DNA of 64,000 nt from Pampus argenteus (taxonomy: Eukaryota; Chordata; Actinopteri; Scombriformes; Stromateidae), in contig CM072877.1 of the NCBI GenBank assembly GCA_036937835.1, forward strand, positions 14,934,001-14,998,000. Direction: 5' to 3'. Numbering within the stretch: the stretch's first letter is position 1; each line of letters opens with the position of its first letter. Shown here piece by piece: positions 40,473 through 52,500 of the stretch. The translations under genes were made by a program, and so were the position numbers. A model generated the notes under the pieces. The model ran no database searches. It worked only from the letters and a program-made list of their open reading frames with translations, and had not been told where the DNA came from.

Positions 40473-43400
40473 CTTCTCTCTCTCTCCTTCTCTCTCTCTC
40501 CTTCTCTCTCTCCTTCTCTCTCTCCTCTGCTCTCAACAACCTGTCCTGTAATGCCACCCCTGGGGCAGTTTTAAATTTATTGCTTTTGGCTGAGGGCCCG
40601 CACAACATAAATAAGCTGGGAGAAACAATGGACTGACTGAATGAGCATCATACCAGAATTGTTATACACTAGAGGGGACAGGAAGACATGCACTTCACTT
40701 TCTATGCTATTACAGAGAAAGTTCTGCAGTCATTATTCTCCATTTCTGTTCTTCACATTTTCATCTCTGTTCGCTTTACTCATTTCCTTACTTTCCTTCC
40801 TTGTTACTTATACCCCTTTCACACTGAAGCGACGTCATTGTCATGAATGGATCAACAATAGTAGCTGACTGAGGTCTATGACCCCTCTGACAAAAAGTGT
40901 AGAAAATAAAACCTTTCTAGTTGCTGCTAGGCCTTTAGTCACGAAATTTGCTTTTGTGGAAGTTGGGTCGACCCTTTAAAAAAACGATTTTCACGGCACT
41001 TTCAAAGAATGTATGTTGTTGCTGCTTGGGTGCTCCGTAGCTACGTGAGGTTGTTGTAAAAAGGACACATCCTCTCCGTTAGCTTCACAGGTAGCCTCTC
41101 CCAGGGAGCTGTGTTTTTTCTTGGAATGCTACAGGGTACAGTATGTCAACTTCCTTTCAACGCAGACTTGCACAACCAAGCACGTAATACAACGCACACA
41201 CGTTACAACTGGGGTATATAAAACTCAAATTTGACAGCAACTCAATTAATTCTGTTGCTGCATGAGCTGCAGGCTGTGCATGTTGGGACGCTGTGACAAC
41301 CTAGGCGTGTATTGCCACTGGTTGGTTTCAGCCAGTAAAACTTGAGTTTGATGCTTGTGCTTTACAACAATTTGCTCTTTCACTTTTTTTGCAAAACAAA
41401 CACATTGTACACACATATCCAGACTAATACTCTTACTGTACACTGTCTAACATTGCCAACTTTTAGTATAGGCTCTGGTTTAAAACAAATGCGTAATGCT
41501 TTAAAATAAAGCCATGCCTCCAATATAGTAATATTCTAGCTACCTAGTTAGGATCTGTAACTATCACCACACACCCCATTATTACAACCAACTGCCTCAA
41601 GGATAAATATAAAAAATCAAAACCATTTTCTCATGTTCAGCTGTCACAAATCTGTAGCCGTCATCATTGGTTCTGTATCCCTCAAGAAGGACATACAAAC
41701 CTTCTCCCTTTGTGTTGACAGCTTCCTGTTTGCTAGTTGTCTGTCTTGCGTTTCGATTCCATTGTTTGCCTCAAACCCTCACATCAATCACATTGTCAAA
41801 ACCGTCTTTCTTGTCCACTCACTTTGTTCGTCAAACTTTTTTCCTCAGCATTTCCCTGATAATCCTACTGATGGATCTACCTTAAAGTCTCCTCCTACTT
41901 TACTATGCCAATCACCATCATCATCATCAATCCTTTGGTTCCTCTTTGCTTTTCCAGACTCTCACCACTGCGTGTACTTTCAGATCAGTACACAACAACC
42001 TCCTCACGCACACAATTAAGACGCTTTCAGACCAACAGTCAGTGTGATCAGGATCTACTATTTATTTACCTTGTGATTGTCGAGACGGGACAAAATCTAT
42101 TATCTTATCTTAGATCTATTACTCAAACTGAACCTCCTGGATAACATATTATCTTCAGCTGTACCTGTACATTCACACACAAGCAGCCTCTTATATATAT
42201 ATATTTTTTTTTTAATGCAGCTCTACTTTCAGTGTAAATGCCAACTTAAGGCCAAAGAGGAATCTTATAGGTTGAAGGGGCTTCTTCCTACCATCCCCAC
42301 CCTCTGGGACACACTTAATCCTTTACTCATTTGTAACCTATACTTTCTCACCATGCTCCTTTATATCCTTTTCTTTTGATAATATGAACTTGTCTTACAA
42401 ACATACGAATCCACACTGTACATTTCTATCTCTGTATCCCATCTTGCTCCCAGTGTCTCTCCCACTCACACAGCCAGCCCCCCTCGCCATTCCTTGTCAC
42501 GTCCACAGGGCTCATGCTGCTTGCCACGAGGTGAGAGGTCTTCTGGCTGGAGACCAGGACAGCACACGCCTCTCTTTGATCTATCCTGCGCCGGCTGCTA
42601 CCTGCAGATAGCATATTCACACGCGGCGCTCTCTCTTTTCTGCCGCACAGACAATTGTACATCTCCCGTTTCCTCCCTCTCTGTTTCTGTCCAATGCATT
42701 ATAAACTGTGCACACATTGAGGTAGCTTTTTATACTGTGTTGCTGCTGTCTAAAATGCATTTGTGTTTTTGGTTTTTTTTTTTAGATACAGATTTTTTTG
42801 TTTACAGCAGAATTTCTGAGATCTATTTAATCTAAAATAGTGGTGGAAAAATACTACAAGTTAAAAGGTTTTTTCGATGTGGTGTGTGCGCGTGTGTGTG
42901 TGTGCACTCACTGTCATCTGGTTACCATTTGAAGGCAGAATTAGAGCTAATGATATCCTAGAGGAAACCTACAGTAACTAGCTAAACATGTAACAGTTCC
43001 TCGGTTTCTTTCTTTTTGTATCCCCTCCTACTTTTTCTCCTTGTCAGTGTTTCAGAGGCAAGTAGTTAGAAGTCTGAAAAAATTGCAGAATTTCACAGAC
43101 ATTAATACTTTTGGGTTTATACATGAGATCTTTTGAATTGCTGTGGTCAAGGGAAAGCTTTGTAGCGACAAGCAGTTTAAGTGTGTGTTTGTCTGCCCCT
43201 TTTTAGATATTACTGTGCCACACAAATGCACTTCACACACACACACACACACTTTCTACTGCTCACATCTGGATTCAATCAGATTCCAACAATCCCCCAG
43301 CAGCTTTTCTGGGAGAACTAGGTTAGAGAAGTAGTGTCAAATTTCACAAACAAGAATCTTGACTATAGAGGCTTGATTTAAAGCTGTGGCTGTACTGTGC

Positions 43401-43515
43401 AGCCAGGTATTGTTTGCCATATGGTCTTTTTGTACACATGAATGCCGTAAAAGATTGCCTTAAGCCATTACAGCTCCGAAGTACATTTCAAAAACCTTTT
43501 CTTGAACTCTGCCTT

Positions 43516-43557
<42 letters not shown>

Positions 43558-46500
43558 TCTCTTTCTCTTTCTTTCTCTTTCTCTCATATTTTGCTGTGAG
43601 CTCATATTGTGCTGTGTTTTATCAACTCTGACTGACTGACGATAGTGTCAATATATTATGGACATAAACTGGTCATGTTTCCCACATCATATATATACAC
43701 TGACACTAATTGACCTTGGCTGCTGATGGGGTAAACAGACACTCTTCATGCTCCTGTGCGGTGTGGTTACTTGTCACATAAAGCCTTGGACCTCTTCTGC
43801 ACGGCAGTACGCAGTCACGGCATACTGTATTTATGCACTTCTTCTTTCACAACACCCTCCATCATTGCATACTGTATGTCCACACAACAACGCTAGTGCT
43901 GGGCCACCTGTAACCATGGCAACAGCCCACCGTGATGCTGAGCAAAGGGGGAGAGTGCTTTTTGATTGACAGGGCTGATGTTTAATAGATATTAGATGGT
44001 CTTATTTCCTTATCACAGGGAGTAGACTGTATAATTAAGGGACTATAATCAACAAGTTGCACATTCTAGGACAATACTAGTTACTAAAGCCACAAAATGC
44101 AATATGTAGCCAAATTGAAAAATGTCCGTTGGTTACTTACCTAAAGGGGCTATATTAAAGCAATAAGCCACAACAGGCTGTGATTTACACTGATTTTACA
44201 ACAGCTAAGGGGTAGATCACAGCGTCTAGTGTCTTATTGCTTTTATAAAACAGTTACTACATACCTGGCAAGGTTTAATGAAATAAAAAAAAAAACTAAA
44301 AAAAAAGTGCAATAATTTATTGATAACAAATAATCATTCTTCCGCCAAACAATGTAGTTTTTCAGCAACCCATCGCGGAATGGTTGCCAAGCAACAGACA
44401 TACGCAGTGGAAGCATGCTTGAAGATCGGGGTGATTATTAACATTTGAACATCTGCATATCACCATTAATTGTGCAGTTGTTGAAATAGTGTTTAATTAT
44501 GTTAGCACTCCTCTTTGCTGGTACAGGAGCGTTTGACTCTGGACAGGCGCGCTTTAATTGCACAGCGCCGGAAGCAAAGATACTACTCCATAGTCTGTTT
44601 AACGGCCTCGGCTTAGTTTCTTGACTTTTTCAGCTCTTCGGTTTCTCTTGTTGATTTCATTGCCTCCTATATCTTGTCCATCTATTTCCACCACTCATCC
44701 ACGCTCAGCCCTCCCAGTAAATCAAAATTCATATTGCTTAGTCAAAGTTATAGTTACTTTTATAGTTACTTAGTTTGCTAGCTTACAGAGCACTAATATT
44801 GCACTATCGATTTGCTGCATTCATAAACATGAAGCACACTGCAGATATCTGTTGCTAAATTACTTCCGTAGAGATTTACAGGTCTGCTGATTTAAAGTTT
44901 TAAAGATTGAAGCGTATTCATCGGCACAAATAATTCAAATACTTAAATAATGGAAAATTTTGTAAAGTTTCTGAAGCTGTCTGGCATGCCATCAATAATG
45001 CTCGAGTACATCATGTTCAGCGAAAGATTAGATAAGATTAGTAAAATAAATAAAACCTTTTGTGTGTTGTCGTGATAAGAAAAAACAAGGAAGTTTCTAT
45101 GTATTTTTACTTTCCACAGAGTGATATAATGTACACCGCTGCTCTTGACAACACTTTGTCTCTCTGTGATTTGTCTCTTAACAGGTCTTCCCACCCCTTC
45201 CTAATGAGGCTGAGATTGCACACACCAAAAAGCTCTTCCGACGCAGGAGGAATGACCGACGGTAATGACGCATGCAATCCTACACACACACAGACACACA
45301 CACATAGACACACACACACACACAGACACACACCTACCTCAGTGAGACGGAATGTTTTTCTGTGTTGATGTCAGATGTCAGTGCACAGCCAGTCCTATAG
45401 CCTTAACATCTCTCCTCAGCCAAAGCAATGTCAAGACAGGAATGCAGGCTCCACACTTCACTGCAGACAGGAAAAAGAAAAAAAAACACTGAGGAGACAT
45501 CCAAGGTTTTTTTTTTCTTCTTCTTCTACATTTAATAGGTCACTCAACAAAATATGTGCTGGTTATTCAGTCACACGCATTTACCTACGATACTCAAGAC
45601 TTTTTTTTATCTGATTATGGATTTACTTGTCATCCTTTGTGACATTTAACCTATCGTCCTGTCCCTAAAAGTTTAAACTCTGCCACTCCGGCACATAATT
45701 TTGCACTGGCACATGTGCTCTAATTGTATACACTCTGAAATCTAATTTCACCCAAGTCTGACTTCATTGAAACCAGGTCCTGAAGAGAAAAAAAAACCCA
45801 TCTCTCATTCTCTCGCTCCCTGCCCTGATGTCACTGGAAAACTGTTCTTCAGTTGCTAAGAGACAGGCAAAGAGAAAATATTTGGGTTGTATTTGTGGTT
45901 TGAAAAAAAAAGGACATTTTAGCTGTACCAAATGGACAAAAGCACTTTCATCATTGTTTTTAAGTGCAGAGAATAATTGGTGCTGTCCAGAGCTATTGTG
46001 TTTATGTGCGATGGGCGCAGCGCAGTGCTGGCAAAAAGAAAAGAACAAAAATATAAACTTGGACCAACAGCAGTTTGCTTAGGTTTCAGTCTATTTGTTT
46101 TGTAAACTAGAAATATTAACAAGAGACCATCCTGTTTTTTTGGTTCCAAGCACACTTTGTCAGTACTTTACAGCTTGCATTCGAGGGCTAACAAAACATC
46201 CAGTTTTACATACAGTCAGGTCCAAAAGTCTGCGACCACTCGTCAAGATGCTTCTATCTTTGCATTTGTTTTGAATGTAATGTGGCATGGACTGCCCACG
46301 TTTGTGCAAAACCTGGTGGTCCATGTTATCCCAACAGGATTTGACGATGTCCCAAAGAGCTTCTTGTGATGTCACTGAATGGTTGGCTTTCTCACATTTC
46401 AAGTGCCCCCATAAATGTTCTAAATGTTCAATGGTATTTCTTAGCCCACCCCAAGCTTTTGGCCTTGTTTCCCCTCCTGAGAAGTGGTTTAGAAATTGTT

Positions 46501-49500
46501 ACTCATCCTACAAGACAGCCTTCTTTTAACAGTAGTTTTGCTGACTTGCGTCCTTTATTTTGCAAAATTCTGTATCTGTGATGAAGTTGCTTTTCTTTCT
46601 CTCAGGAAACTAAGCTTGATTTATTGATCTGCTGATGGTGTGTGGTCACTTTTGGTCTTAGTTTCTGCAAAGTGTTGAAAAGAAACCTTTAGTCTAGCCA
46701 GGATTTGAGAGAAAGCCACAATTTGCTTAGCACTTTCAGTTCTGATGTCATGTTTCCCTCTATCACACAGCTACTTGGTAAGCAGTGATCTGCTGGAAAC
46801 CTAAGCCACAGCCGTATTTGTAACAGGTGAAAACTGGCTGCAAATTGAGTTACTTGAACAAGTCTCTGATGACTAGATCCGTCATCTGAATGCATTCTTC
46901 AATGGAAGGGATACAACTCACAGAAACCTGACCTATTATAGTACAAAGGAGTTAAGTTGGTCAATGCCAAAAATCTGCTTAAACCTAATTGCTGACGGAG
47001 AAATAGTGCAGAATATTAAATATGTCTTCTTCAATGTACATGTCATAACTTCTAAATTGCTTCTGAATACTCAAACTTTCTGATTATATCCAGGTTTACA
47101 TGAAGTTATTAAAGATTTTCAATGTGGTCTTAGATTTTTGGACCTTGCTGTATGTGTGTCTGAGTACATGTCTGGTGTTAGCGTGTGTCTGTTGACGAGG
47201 TATAATTTAGCTACTGGGCAGAACTTAAACTTACAGAGTGAGCCCAAAAAGTCTGAGTCAACGACCAAGAACTGTTTATTTTTATCATTCGTTCTGACAT
47301 GAAACATTGACTGATGGTTGCTTAACACCAACAGGTTGGTAGAAATATAGACTTATGTCTTATGTGACTTGCAAAGGGATCAACTACACATTGACCAAAG
47401 AGTTGAGCCGAGTTCTACGGAGACATGACTTGCATCAAAGCATATGAGGCTAATTTGAAGTCCAAAAAAAAAAAAAGCAACTGTAAAAGAAAGAACTCTC
47501 TTGCATGACTTTCCCTCCACTTTCAGCCCAGCCCAACCCATTGAGCATTTTTGGAAAGAATTGAACAGGAAAATATGAAACATACTATACGCTGGCGTAC
47601 TAAACAAACCCTTTTGACTTGCATTTCAAATTGAAACATTTGGCAGCATCACAGGACACATATACTTCATCCACTTTAGATGTTTCTACCTATCCTTTCC
47701 TGCAAACTTCAAACTTGCTTAAGTGGGGTGTACCAGTCTTTGAAATGTGATACTAATGTCACTCCAGGCTATAATGTGAACCCAGCTATAGCATTGTATC
47801 AGCACTCATTTCTTTTGTGTTTATATTGTGCAGCATTATAAAGCCTGGCAAAGCCCTCTTTTACCTCCTTATACCAAAGAGAGGCATCACACAGGTTGGT
47901 CAAATATGTTTGCTCTTCAGAGATGGAAACAGATGAGGCTTTAGATGAGAAATATCAAAGGAGAAATGAGGCAGAGGATGAGAAGCCGTCATTCGTCTAT
48001 TGAAGTAGCATAACTGCTAAGTCGGTAAAGAAAAGTGTCATCATTGTAGTGAGGTAGGCTTTTTATACAAAGAAGACAGCAGAAACAGAAAATGTAATGT
48101 GAATGAGTCACTACAAATACCCAGCCTGGAGCAGGGTTACTTGGCTAGATATGAAACTGTGGTTGTTGTAGTAAAGAATATCAACTGACACTTCTACAGT
48201 TGTCCTTTTCTCCATATTGTCATTTACAAGGCTTAGCGTGTTTGCTCATCAAACACGTCAACTGCACATGTTTGTGCATGAAACATGGAAATCCTCGTAT
48301 ATCGATGTTCATTTTGCGTACAGGTTCTCTTAACAGTATATAACCAGCAGCGTGTGTCAATAAATATTCACTGTCATCAGAAACCACACAGATAACGTTA
48401 CATTTGTGTTGTATTATATATGTGATGTATCAACACAGCTGGTGTGAAGAAAAGTCGACGATGAAATATAGAGATAAGTATTAATATGTTTTGTGTATAA
48501 AGCATATCAGCAAATACAACATGTGCATCGTGCAACTTGAAGGGTCGTTAACGATAGAGCGCAAGAAAAAGAAAGATTGAGTAAAGGGAAAAGTGTAGGC
48601 TGGCTGTGGCAGGAAGGAAAAGAAAGGGGAGGTAGTGCATGTGTTTCTACTTTAGTAGGCACGTCAAGCAGGGCTGAAATTAGTTGTGATTTACTGGAAT
48701 GTGCTGCTTACCGCTCGCTTCTCCAAACAGCAAAGGGGCAAAGTACAAGCTAATATGCTCTTTCCTCATCCCATTTTTCTCTTTCTTAAACGATGAATGT
48801 CTGTGCCTTTTTTTTGTGCAGCTTTTACAGATCTACAGTAGAGTTTATTTAGTCTGTCTTGCTACAAGTGCTCTTTTGGTCAAAAGTATTTTCACACTTA
48901 CAGTTGAAAAAAAAGAAGAAAAAAAAAAAGATGATTTTTCACTTCACCACTAAACCAGCTACCTGATTGATTGTGCTTCCACTGCCCACACATTTTTTTT
49001 TGTAAAGCGATACGCTGGACAAACAGCCTGTTTTGAGCTGAGAGTTGAAATGTTTATTTAATTGTTAGGCTCTAGATGTCAGAACATGGAGTACCAATTA
49101 TTCCTCTGTCTATTTTATAATCAAGAGGATGTCTACTACTATGAATCTAAAGCTTTTATGCAGATATCTTGTGGACATGACAACTCAAGGTTACAGGCTA
49201 TATTTTTATGTACGTACACACATTCAGTATATCTCTTAAGTTTTGATTTTGATTCTTAAAGGATTTGGCTGGTGATTTTCTACATTTCTCTTATTGTCAC
49301 TAAATCTCACGTGCAGAGCCAAGCCAACAATGATTTTTGATCCTACTTCTAATTATATTGAATACTGTGTGCATATGCAAAGCCTGATACAGTTATATGC
49401 AAAAGTTTGGCCACCCCTTGACAAATGATAAAAGCAATATGTTGGTGATTTTCTGCAAACATTAGTGCATAGATACTTTTTATGTCGTTACGGTAATTGA

Positions 49501-52500
49501 ACAAAAATTAAAAAAATAAAATAAAATAAAAACATCATTGTGTCATCCGGCGAAGGTTTTGGCACCCAAGAGTTCTGCAGTAGTCAGTACTCAGTAACAC
49601 CCCTCTGGCAGATATCACAGCTTGCAAACACTTTCTGTAGCAGCTGGAAGTCTTTCAGTTCTTGTATTTGGGATTTTCTCCCATTCTTCCTTGCAAAAGG
49701 CTTCTAGTTCTGCAGTATTCTTGAGACGTCTTGCATGCACGGCTCTTTTAACATCTACCCACAGATTTTCAATTAGGTTTAAGTCAGGGGACGGTGAAGG
49801 CCCTTCCAAAACCTTTAGCTTCATCTCTTGGGAAAGTCCATGGTGGGTTTAGAGATGTTTAGGATCATTATGCTGTTGTAGAAGCTTTTCAGCTTCAGCT
49901 TTTTTACAGACGCTGTGATGTTTGCATCCAGAATTTGCTGCTATTTGGTAGAATCCATTGAATTCCACCATGCAATGTTTCCTGGCTGCAGCACAACCCC
50001 GAAGCATGATTGATCCACCCCCACGCTGAACAGTTGGGAAGGTGGTACAAACAAAGCTTTGCTGATTGTGGCCAGAGAGTTTTATATTAACTTCATTAGC
50101 CCACTGCACTTGTTTCATGCATCAGGCTTCTGTAGATGTTCCATTGTATACCTCTGATGTTGGATTTTATGGTGAGGATGCGAAATCGTATAATGGCAGG
50201 GAGAACCCTGCACACACAACGGCCAATAGGGAAACTCTAACACTCAACCGCTCGACCAATGGTGACTTCATTAGTCAGCGACATACCTGTCTGCAGGGCT
50301 GGCCCCGCTGTTGCAGTCCAGCCAAAAATATATAAAATCTTGTGTTTTTATGATATGGTGATGATTTTGTTAAAAGCAAAAAAAGAACAAAACTGCCGAT
50401 GTATCACCATCGGATTAACTCTTATTCTTAAATATTAATCTTATATCAGCCTAAACATTCCTGTATCTGTTGGGCTATAATACGTGCTCAGTCAGGTAGT
50501 CAAAACTTCCCCACAGTCCATTAAACTAGCGTGTTGTGGCCTGTGTGAAGCTCAGGCTGTGTTATTGACTGTCTGCCTGCAGGCTTCTTTTCCCTCGGGC
50601 CAATCGATTTGCTAGTCTGGGTCAACCAATGGTCCAATGGGCCGACGAGTTCTCCATCCACACACACACGTACACCCACGGCAACAACCATGATCGATCA
50701 TCAGAACCTCCTCCCAGGATCATATCTGCCAATTCATTTCATGGCACCCTCCACTTCCTGTAGTTATATGCATGCTTTTTGAATGACATAATTATCAATT
50801 TGTAGTTGTTTTTTTTGTTTCCTCTTTGCTTCCCTGCTTTTTTCTCCCCTCTTTTTTATCTCCTGCCTTCTTCATCACAAACATCCCCCTGCTATTTTAT
50901 ACAAATTGTTCTACCATTTTACCTTGCTCTTCATCTGTCCTTCATCTCTCATCCTTCCAATCACCTGTATTGTGGCATACGCTCCTCTCCTGCTTGTAGA
51001 GTGATTGATCAGTTCACCCAAGACCAGTTAACCATACATCTGCCTACTGGCCAAGGGGGAAGGCGCCGAGTCTTAGCCAGGTTAGTGACAACATGAGCAA
51101 AGAAAAACACGTTTTCAACAGACGACAGATAGATTTGATTTATTCTACTCGACAGATGCTCAACATCCAAGGTCAGCTGATAATTGATGAGACAATAAAC
51201 TGCTTCTTCGGTTTCATTTTGTTTATATCAAATACTTGATTATCCCAAAATAATAAGTAGGAAGACTAGAAATGAAGGGATTTGCAAAAAAAAAGGAGAC
51301 ACACACACAGGCAGCATCACATTTAAATCTGATTACTACCTTAATGCTACCAGACTCATCATCTCAAACAAAAACAAAAAAAACAGTTCCTCATTTAATT
51401 AGATAGTTAATCACTCCAGAGACAACCTGTTTCCAAGTAACAAGATTTGGTGAGATGAAATTTCATCAGTGGCCCCATCGTTTATCCTTAATGCAAACAT
51501 CTCTCTGGCAGTAATGTGACTGATGGATGGTCAGTCTGAGCAACACTCAAACTACTGCAGAGCTCACAGTCATTAAATGTGATTAACATTTTATTACTGT
51601 CTCACTTTCACCTCTCTGCATCGCCAGTAGATCAGGAGAATGGCTTATTAGAGTTGAGCCTAAGCTAACAGCTGCTGTAGAGATCAAATCAATCATCAGG
51701 TGTGTGCGTGCGTGCGTGTTTGAGATTGTCTTCGAATGCCGAACGCAGTCGAGCAGTCTATGGCTTTGTAAAAGATTTTGAAATCTTACCCTCTGCAGTC
51801 ATATTAAATCCGATTTCACAATTTCTGTCTGCCGGCGTTAAGCTACAGAATTAGACAGATTACGATTAAGTAAAACACTGTTAAAATATTAAAACTGTGA
51901 GAAATGGCTATTTAGTAGTTAATATTAGTTGTAAAAATTAAAAAAGATCTTAGATTAGCCATGTGATTAGAAACGTGCCGAGATGACGAACGTCTGACTT
52001 AGAAAGACACTGAGAATATTTGCGTAGTGTCAGAGGCGGAAGATGAACAGTCCCAATCTCCCCAAGAGAGTGAAGAACAGGGGCCAGGCAAGACATAAAC
52101 CTAATGAACACACGCAAAAAGGCTATAAATACACTTGCACACATTCACACTATTGACAATTTAAATGACAAACTAACATAGTCTGTACAGGACGGAACAT
52201 CATTCTATGAAATGATTCTCATTCTGTGATTCGTTGGTGGAGAGCGCGGTCTGTCCTCAACCGGAGATGATGGCCATGTTAGCCTACTTCTTCTTCTTGT
52301 TTGTTTTGCGCTAACCAGTCAATAACAAGTGTCATACATCCACATCCAACATCCTTTTCAGTTGACACAGAACCGATGCTAACGGTTGCTAATAGTTGTT
52401 GTTTTTTTTTTGTTTTTTTCCCAATCAAATGCCCTTTATTTACTTACATACTTAAAAATAGACTTGTGTTGCAGATCATATCCGGTTTATACACAGCGTG

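Larger units (their letters stand above)
34740..45184 (+). other. ctif: ctif intron 6, 10.4 kb
   Basis: The largest coding-region intron. It contains a CTCF-like site, a TG tract, a retroelement-like tail, a hairpin-forming MITE, CT-rich microsatellites and two RFX X-boxes, each listed. No conserved protein was recognised between the flanking exons, whose residues join directly in the mammalian protein. Confidence 0.88.

Noticed and set aside
40366..40608. Open frames with Leu-Ser or Arg-Glu repeats.
   Set aside because: They are translations of the CT/GA microsatellite.
46689..46895. A 68-codon reverse-strand frame inside the Tc1-like element.
   Set aside because: It lies where the transposase N-terminal part should be but shows no recognisable helix-turn-helix. 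It is treated as decayed element sequence.
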